Below are positions 11,601 to 17,600 of a DNA stretch of 25,834 nt, piece by piece. The DNA comes from a virus. Under the pieces are notes generated by a model. It searched no databases, was not told the origin of the DNA, and saw only the letters and a program-made list of their open reading frames with translations. Location: the IMG/VR virus record IMGVR_UViG_3300020473_000736, positions 1 through 25,834 of that record. One strand, given 5' to 3'. The position numbers and the translations under genes are program-made. Position 1 is the first letter of the stretch, and each line of letters opens with the position of its first letter.

Positions 11601-14600
11601 AAAGATCCATTCCACGATACTGCAATTAATATCAAGGGCTCTGATCAAAGTGCTGGTACTATTACCATTAACGTATTGAATACAGCTCCTTCTACTAATG
11701 TAACACCACATACCTATCTCGGATCACTTCCTGGAGCAGTAATTAGTGGTGGAGGTTACACTCACAGATTCATTGGTGCTGCTAATGATGCTATTATTTC
11801 TGGTGGTGACTATACACATACATTCGTAGAATCAACACAAAATTCAATTGGTGTATATGCTGATCCTTATAATATTGATAATCCTGTAGCAAATACCTTT
11901 ATTGATGCTGCAAAACTAATATCAGATAACAAGACTTTCGTTGCTGAAGAAGCAGTAGCAAGAATGGCTACTGGTACATTACAAACTGTTAGTGATGCTA
12001 CTTACACACCAGTAACAGGTATTCTAGAATTGAATATTGGAGCTCATTCTTACACTACTGGTCAATTTGTTAGAATCCCAGACAATTCATTAATATTCAG
12101 TTGTACAATGGGTTCTGGTAATAAAACCTACCCACGTCCATCCGATCCTATTAGTGGTGAAACAGTTCAAATTAAATCTGTAGACCAGTCAGGTGGAACA
12201 TTTACTATTGATGTAGGTGCATCACCTATTGTAAATTATGATGTATCAAATGCTACATATGACCCTGCATTGGGTGATATGGTACTAACTATTGGTTCTC
12301 ATAATTTATCTACAGGTACAAGTATTAAACTTGCTACTGATTCATTAAAGTTTGAGTGTCCTGCTGCTGTTGGAACTCACATTTATAGCGGTGGTACAGT
12401 AACAAATGCAGTTACAATTGATGGTGTTCAAAAAGATATAACTGACGCTGATTATAATCCAGTAACAGGTTTATTAGAATTAACTGTTGGATCTACTACT
12501 GGATTAGCTGCTGCTACTTCACATCAAGCAGGATCGGGCACTACTTATAATCCAACTACAGGTATTATGACCTTGGAGGTTACTGGTCATACCTTCTCTA
12601 ATGGTGATCTAGTTTATCTTGATGATGGTGCAGTTACATTTAAATGTCAATATGGTGTAGGTTCAGCACATACGTGGGTTGGTGGAACATCAACTAATGC
12701 TATTACAATTACTGCTGGTAGTGTCCAGAAAGATGTAACATCTGCTACATATGATCCTAATACTGGTCTTTGTGTAATGACCATTGGAGCACATAGTTTT
12801 ACAACTAGCGACACAGTAACTATTGGTGCTGATAAGTTATCATTTACTTGTACTGCTGACGGTAACGTCAAGACTAAGACATATCCTCGTGCAACCGACC
12901 CTGCATATAATACTGCTATTGCAATTGATGCTGTAGATCCTTCTGGTGGTACTATTACTTGTAATGTTGGTGTTGTAAGTGGTAATGTAACAACTGCATA
13001 TCCTCGTGCTACTGATCCTATTAGTAATAAGTGGGTTGCAATTTCTAATGTTCAGACAGATACATTTGATATCCAAGTATTAGATACAATCCCTTCTACA
13101 AATACAGATGCACATACATTTGTAAGTAGTGCACCAGGTGCTATTAAGAGAGCATCAAATACTATAACTATTGGTGCTGGTAAGGTAACCTTTACTTGTG
13201 ATGCAGATAATCACGCTACTGATCATCCATATCCAAGAACAACTGACCCTGTATACAATACTCCAATTGGAATTATTGCTGTAACAGGAACTACAGTTTC
13301 TTGTAACGTTGGTATAGCATCAGCCACTAGTCAAAGTACATATCCAAGAGCAACTGGAGCAGCGACATCTAATGGTTCTGACTATGCTTACGATACCCCA
13401 TTAGAAATTACAGCAACCACTGGAACTACTATTACACTTAACGTTAATGGTGGTCAAGGTGCTATTAGTGTTAATTCTGCTCATACATTCGTTGAGGCTA
13501 CTGCTGGTGCAGTAATTAGTGGTGGTAATTATACTCATACATTCCAAGGATCATCTGCACCAATAGAAGTTGGTGTTGGTACTATAGCTGATCCATATTA
13601 TGATGATGCTGCTTATATCAAGTATGAAGGTACACCTCTTACTGCTACTAATGCTGCATATGCTCCTGATACTGGAATAGTAACTCTAACAGTACCTACT
13701 CTCCAATTTACACCATCAGATGCTGCATATAGTCCTGCATCTGGTGATATGCAAATAACTTTAGGTGCTGGCCATAATCTCACTACTTACGATAGTATTA
13801 AGATCGCTGCCAACTCATTATCATTCAGTTGCGAGTTTAATGGCGTAACTCAAACTAAGACATATCCAAGAGCAACAGGTGCTGCTACAACTAATGGTGC
13901 TGATTATGCTTATGATGTATTCTTACCAATACTTAAAGTAGATGATACTACTGTAACTGTTAATGTTAATGGTGGACAAGGTGTTATTAGTCATAATGTT
14001 CCTCATACATTCCAAGGTGCTGGTCCTTTGTGTATTACATCTCAAGGTCACGGTCTAGCATCTGGAGATAAGATTAAGATTGTAGATGGATCATTAACCT
14101 TTACTTGTGCTGAAGATGGTAACTTAACTAATCACGCATACCCTAGAGCAACAGATCCTATTAGTGATAAGTGGATACCTGTATCAAATGTTACACCTAA
14201 TACTTTTGATATACAATGTTTAGAGACTTTACCATCTACTAACGAGACTGTTCATACATTTGTTTCTGCTTTAGTAAATGGTATTATTAAGCAAGATGGT
14301 GTTATTGTAACAAATGTTGGTAAATCTTCAAATACAACTCCTCATCTATTCTCACCTCAGGTAGGTCAGACACCAACTAATGCAACTTATACCCCATCAA
14401 CGGGTATTATGGAAGTCACTATCACCAGTCACGGATTTGATAATGGAGATTATGTACAATTTGCTGATGGTGCTGTTATATTCCGTTGTGATGAAAATGG
14501 ACAGGCTGATGATCACGCATATCCTAGAGCGATAACTGATTCCTTTACTGCTGGTACTGGTACTTCATATGATGGTAGTACAGGTGTACTAACAGTAGAT

Positions 14601-17600
14601 GTTGGTGTTACACACAACTTATCTGATGGTGATTGGATTAGATTCAAAGATGGTGCACTTACATTTACTTGTACAGAAGACACGAATCAGACACAACACT
14701 CATATCCTAGGTACACGGATTACCCAAGTAATAAGTGGTTAGAAATTTCTAATGCTTCAGGACAAACATTTGATGTTACTGTATTAGATATTATTCCTTC
14801 TACTAACACCACAGCACATAGTTTCGTAGCAAATCAGGCTATGACTGATGGTATCGAGCACAAGAAAGATCCTGCATCTGGTTCTTGGTTGAAGATACTG
14901 AATAAGACAAGTGATACCTTCCAAGTACAAGTTAATACTACAGTACCTTCAAGTAACGTTACTACTCACGTATATCAAGGTTCATTACCAAATAGTGTTA
15001 AGAGAGCAGTAATTCTGACAGGTGGTGATTATCAGCATACATTTGATAGAGCATTAACTAATTCAATTACTGCTAATACAGGTGCTAAGTTTACTCCAAC
15101 TAATGCAACATTTGCACCTGACACTGGTATTCTTGTTCTTACAATTGGGTCTGGACATAGTTTAACTACTTCTAATACCATCACAATAGATCCTAATGCT
15201 ATTGTAATGAGATGTGAGATGGATGCAAATGAGACTCCTCATTCTTATCCTAGACCTACTGATCCTGCATATGGTAGAACATTAAGTCTACAATCAGTAG
15301 ACGATGGTGCTGGTACAATTACATTATTTGTAGGTAAATCACTTCCATTAGCATATGAACCAACTGTAGGTAGATATGATCCTATTACAGGTGATTTGAT
15401 AATGGATATTGGAGAGCATAGATTGTCTAGAGGAACTGGATTTAAGTTCTTCCGTGATGCTCTTTCATTGACTTGTTCAATGGACAATCACGAAACTGTC
15501 CATACCTATCCTCGTGCTTCTTCACACGATGCACTTGGCGATTGTGTTGACGACGTTAAAGATATTCTTAAGGCTATTGTATGGAACCTTAAGTATGGTG
15601 GTAATAACAGGGTATGGGATGCTGCTGATCTATTCATTGATAGAAGGGGATATTTAGAGCATATCCAACACCAAATACCAGAAGTCTTAAATGTAATGGG
15701 ACATTTGAAGACTATCCTTGCAAACGTAATACGTAGTAATGATGTTAATGTAGTTGGATCTCACGGTTTAATACAAGTTAAAGATCCTTCTATTACTAAG
15801 GAATCTAATGAATGTGCTGCTGTAGAATCTGCTGTTAATACATTTGTTACTTTAATCGAAGATGCAGTACAAACTCCAAATACATTCGAGTCTAATGTAG
15901 CAAGAACTATCCCAGAAAGATGGCCTATTGTTCATAGTTCATTAACTGCTAATAGAGATCTTACTATTACTGTTGATTCACTTCCTCAGTGTGCTCAAGT
16001 TGAATCCGCTATTAATACGTTGTTTAGTATAGTTACTACAACTATTCAGGAGACTGCTTATAATAACACTAACTATTTGATGACGATAACTCAGGACTTC
16101 CCTAATCCCAATAAGATTCAGGTAGAAATGTCCGAGAAGGAATTTATTGCTGGTGAAGATGTTCAAAGTGAAGCTACTTTAACTACTGTTACTGCTACTA
16201 GTACTGATGTTATTGCTCCAGGTATTCAACAGAAATTCTTTGGATATAAGCACGGTAAGTACTACAAGTTAGATTCTATTGAACCTCAGTTTAATAGTGC
16301 TCAAACTATATTTGAATTAGAACGTAGTGGTGTTCCTTTCTATGCAGAAAGAAATCAGAATATTGTAATTGTATTGAACGGTGTTATTCAGCAAAATAAA
16401 GTAGCGTATAGGATAGAAGATAACTATGTAATCTTCAACGAACCTCCTTCAACAGGATCTGCTTGCTTTATTCTGTACTACTTTGGTTTAGATCCAGAAC
16501 GTATTCTCTTAGGATATAATATTGAGCCACCTGGCACATTTAAGAAGTTCTTTAAGTTAACTTTGGATACACAAGTTATTATTCCTGTTGAAGGTGCTGA
16601 TTGTTGGGTATCAACTGATGCTAATTCTGATACGCATACCTATGAGTATTCGTATGCTAGAGGTAGAATTTATAAGCAGAACTGGGAACCTGGTTCTAGA
16701 AACCTTGTATTCGTCGAAGGTGTTACAGCACAGAAAGTTAACTGGGAAGGTGGTACTATAAGCATCACAAGAGATAGAGGAGCTAGTGCTTCTTTACTTG
16801 ATGCTAATGTTACAGCAGTAGAAGAACTAGTTAACGTTGATCTTAGAGAAAGATTATTTAATAGACAAGATAGATTAGAATCTAATTTGAAACCAGGAGA
16901 TCTTATTCAGATTGACGGTGAGGCAGATACACGTTCAATCATACGTGCTGCTAGAGAAGCACTTGTAACCTCTGGTTATGACAGTGATACTACCGTTGGA
17001 TCGTTCTTCAGATCTTATGAATATGAAGTTGTAGTTAACGTTGGTCCTTATTCTGGACAGATTGAAGGTGATGGTGGACAAGCTGTTGCTCGTATTGACG
17101 CAGAATTGAGATACCATACACTTGTTTCTAGTAGACAATTAAATCAAGAATATCTACCAGGTGATATTCTAGTTCAGTATGCTGATCAAAATAATACTAG
17201 TTCTGCTATAGTATGGCAGGCTACAGTCAAGAACTACGTTCCTGCTAGAAAGACTATAGAATTGTATAGTAACTACCTAGATGGTAATCCTTACACTGAT
17301 CCAGTAGAGGCTAATTTCCGTCCAGGCGAAAAAGTTTATATTGATGGTACTGTTGGTACTGAATCTATTGGTCTTCAATACCTAAAACCAGGTGGTGTTA
17401 ATAGTCTTGTTGTTTCTAAGAGAGATAATAGTACTTACTTCACCAATCAGTTTAACTGGAGAAATGATAACGTATTGAATAAAGGTGAAGATCGTCTTGG
17501 TGGAGCATTTGTACCTGCTAATGCAAGTGCTAACAACATATCACAAGAATATGGTTTTACTTCATCAATATACTCAGATGATTTAGAAGATCAAATTTCC

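Larger units (their letters stand above)
9672..15527 (+). repeat. YPR tandem repeat array in the gp7-like gene (about 1950 residues)
   Basis: The array has about 22 diverged units. The full unit reads roughly (N/D)A.Y.P.TG.(M/L).LTIG.H.L.T.D.(I/V).IA...L.F(S/T)C....N....(H/T)(T/S)YPR.TDP.YN..I.I..V...TITVNVG. YPR codons begin at 9816, 10071, 10491, 10596, 10944, 11322, 11439, 12129, 12882, 12999, 13230, 13341, 13863, 14139, 14520, 14703, 15246 and 15507. Four units carry Y/W-x-GG instead (10284, 11121, 12384, 12675). I counted 18 F.C-type strands, each with one cysteine. A second motif, PSTN followed by H-(T/V/S)-(F/Y), starts at 10689, 11538, 11688, 13092, 14232, 14796 and 14946. A third is (S/T)GG(D/N/G)Y.H.F. 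The units align in protein but differ at many synonymous positions. A beta-rich fibre or stack of beta domains is the likely structure (inference). Confidence 0.9.

Noticed and set aside
9672-15527. Array considered as a CRISPR or DNA-level satellite
   Set aside because: There are no constant-length identical repeats with unique spacers. Identity is at protein level, synonymous positions vary and the frame is open throughout.
9672-15527. Array as a diversity-generating retroelement target
   Set aside because: No reverse transcriptase, template repeat or adenine-biased variation between near-identical copies is visible in the window. Differences between units are spread over all base types.
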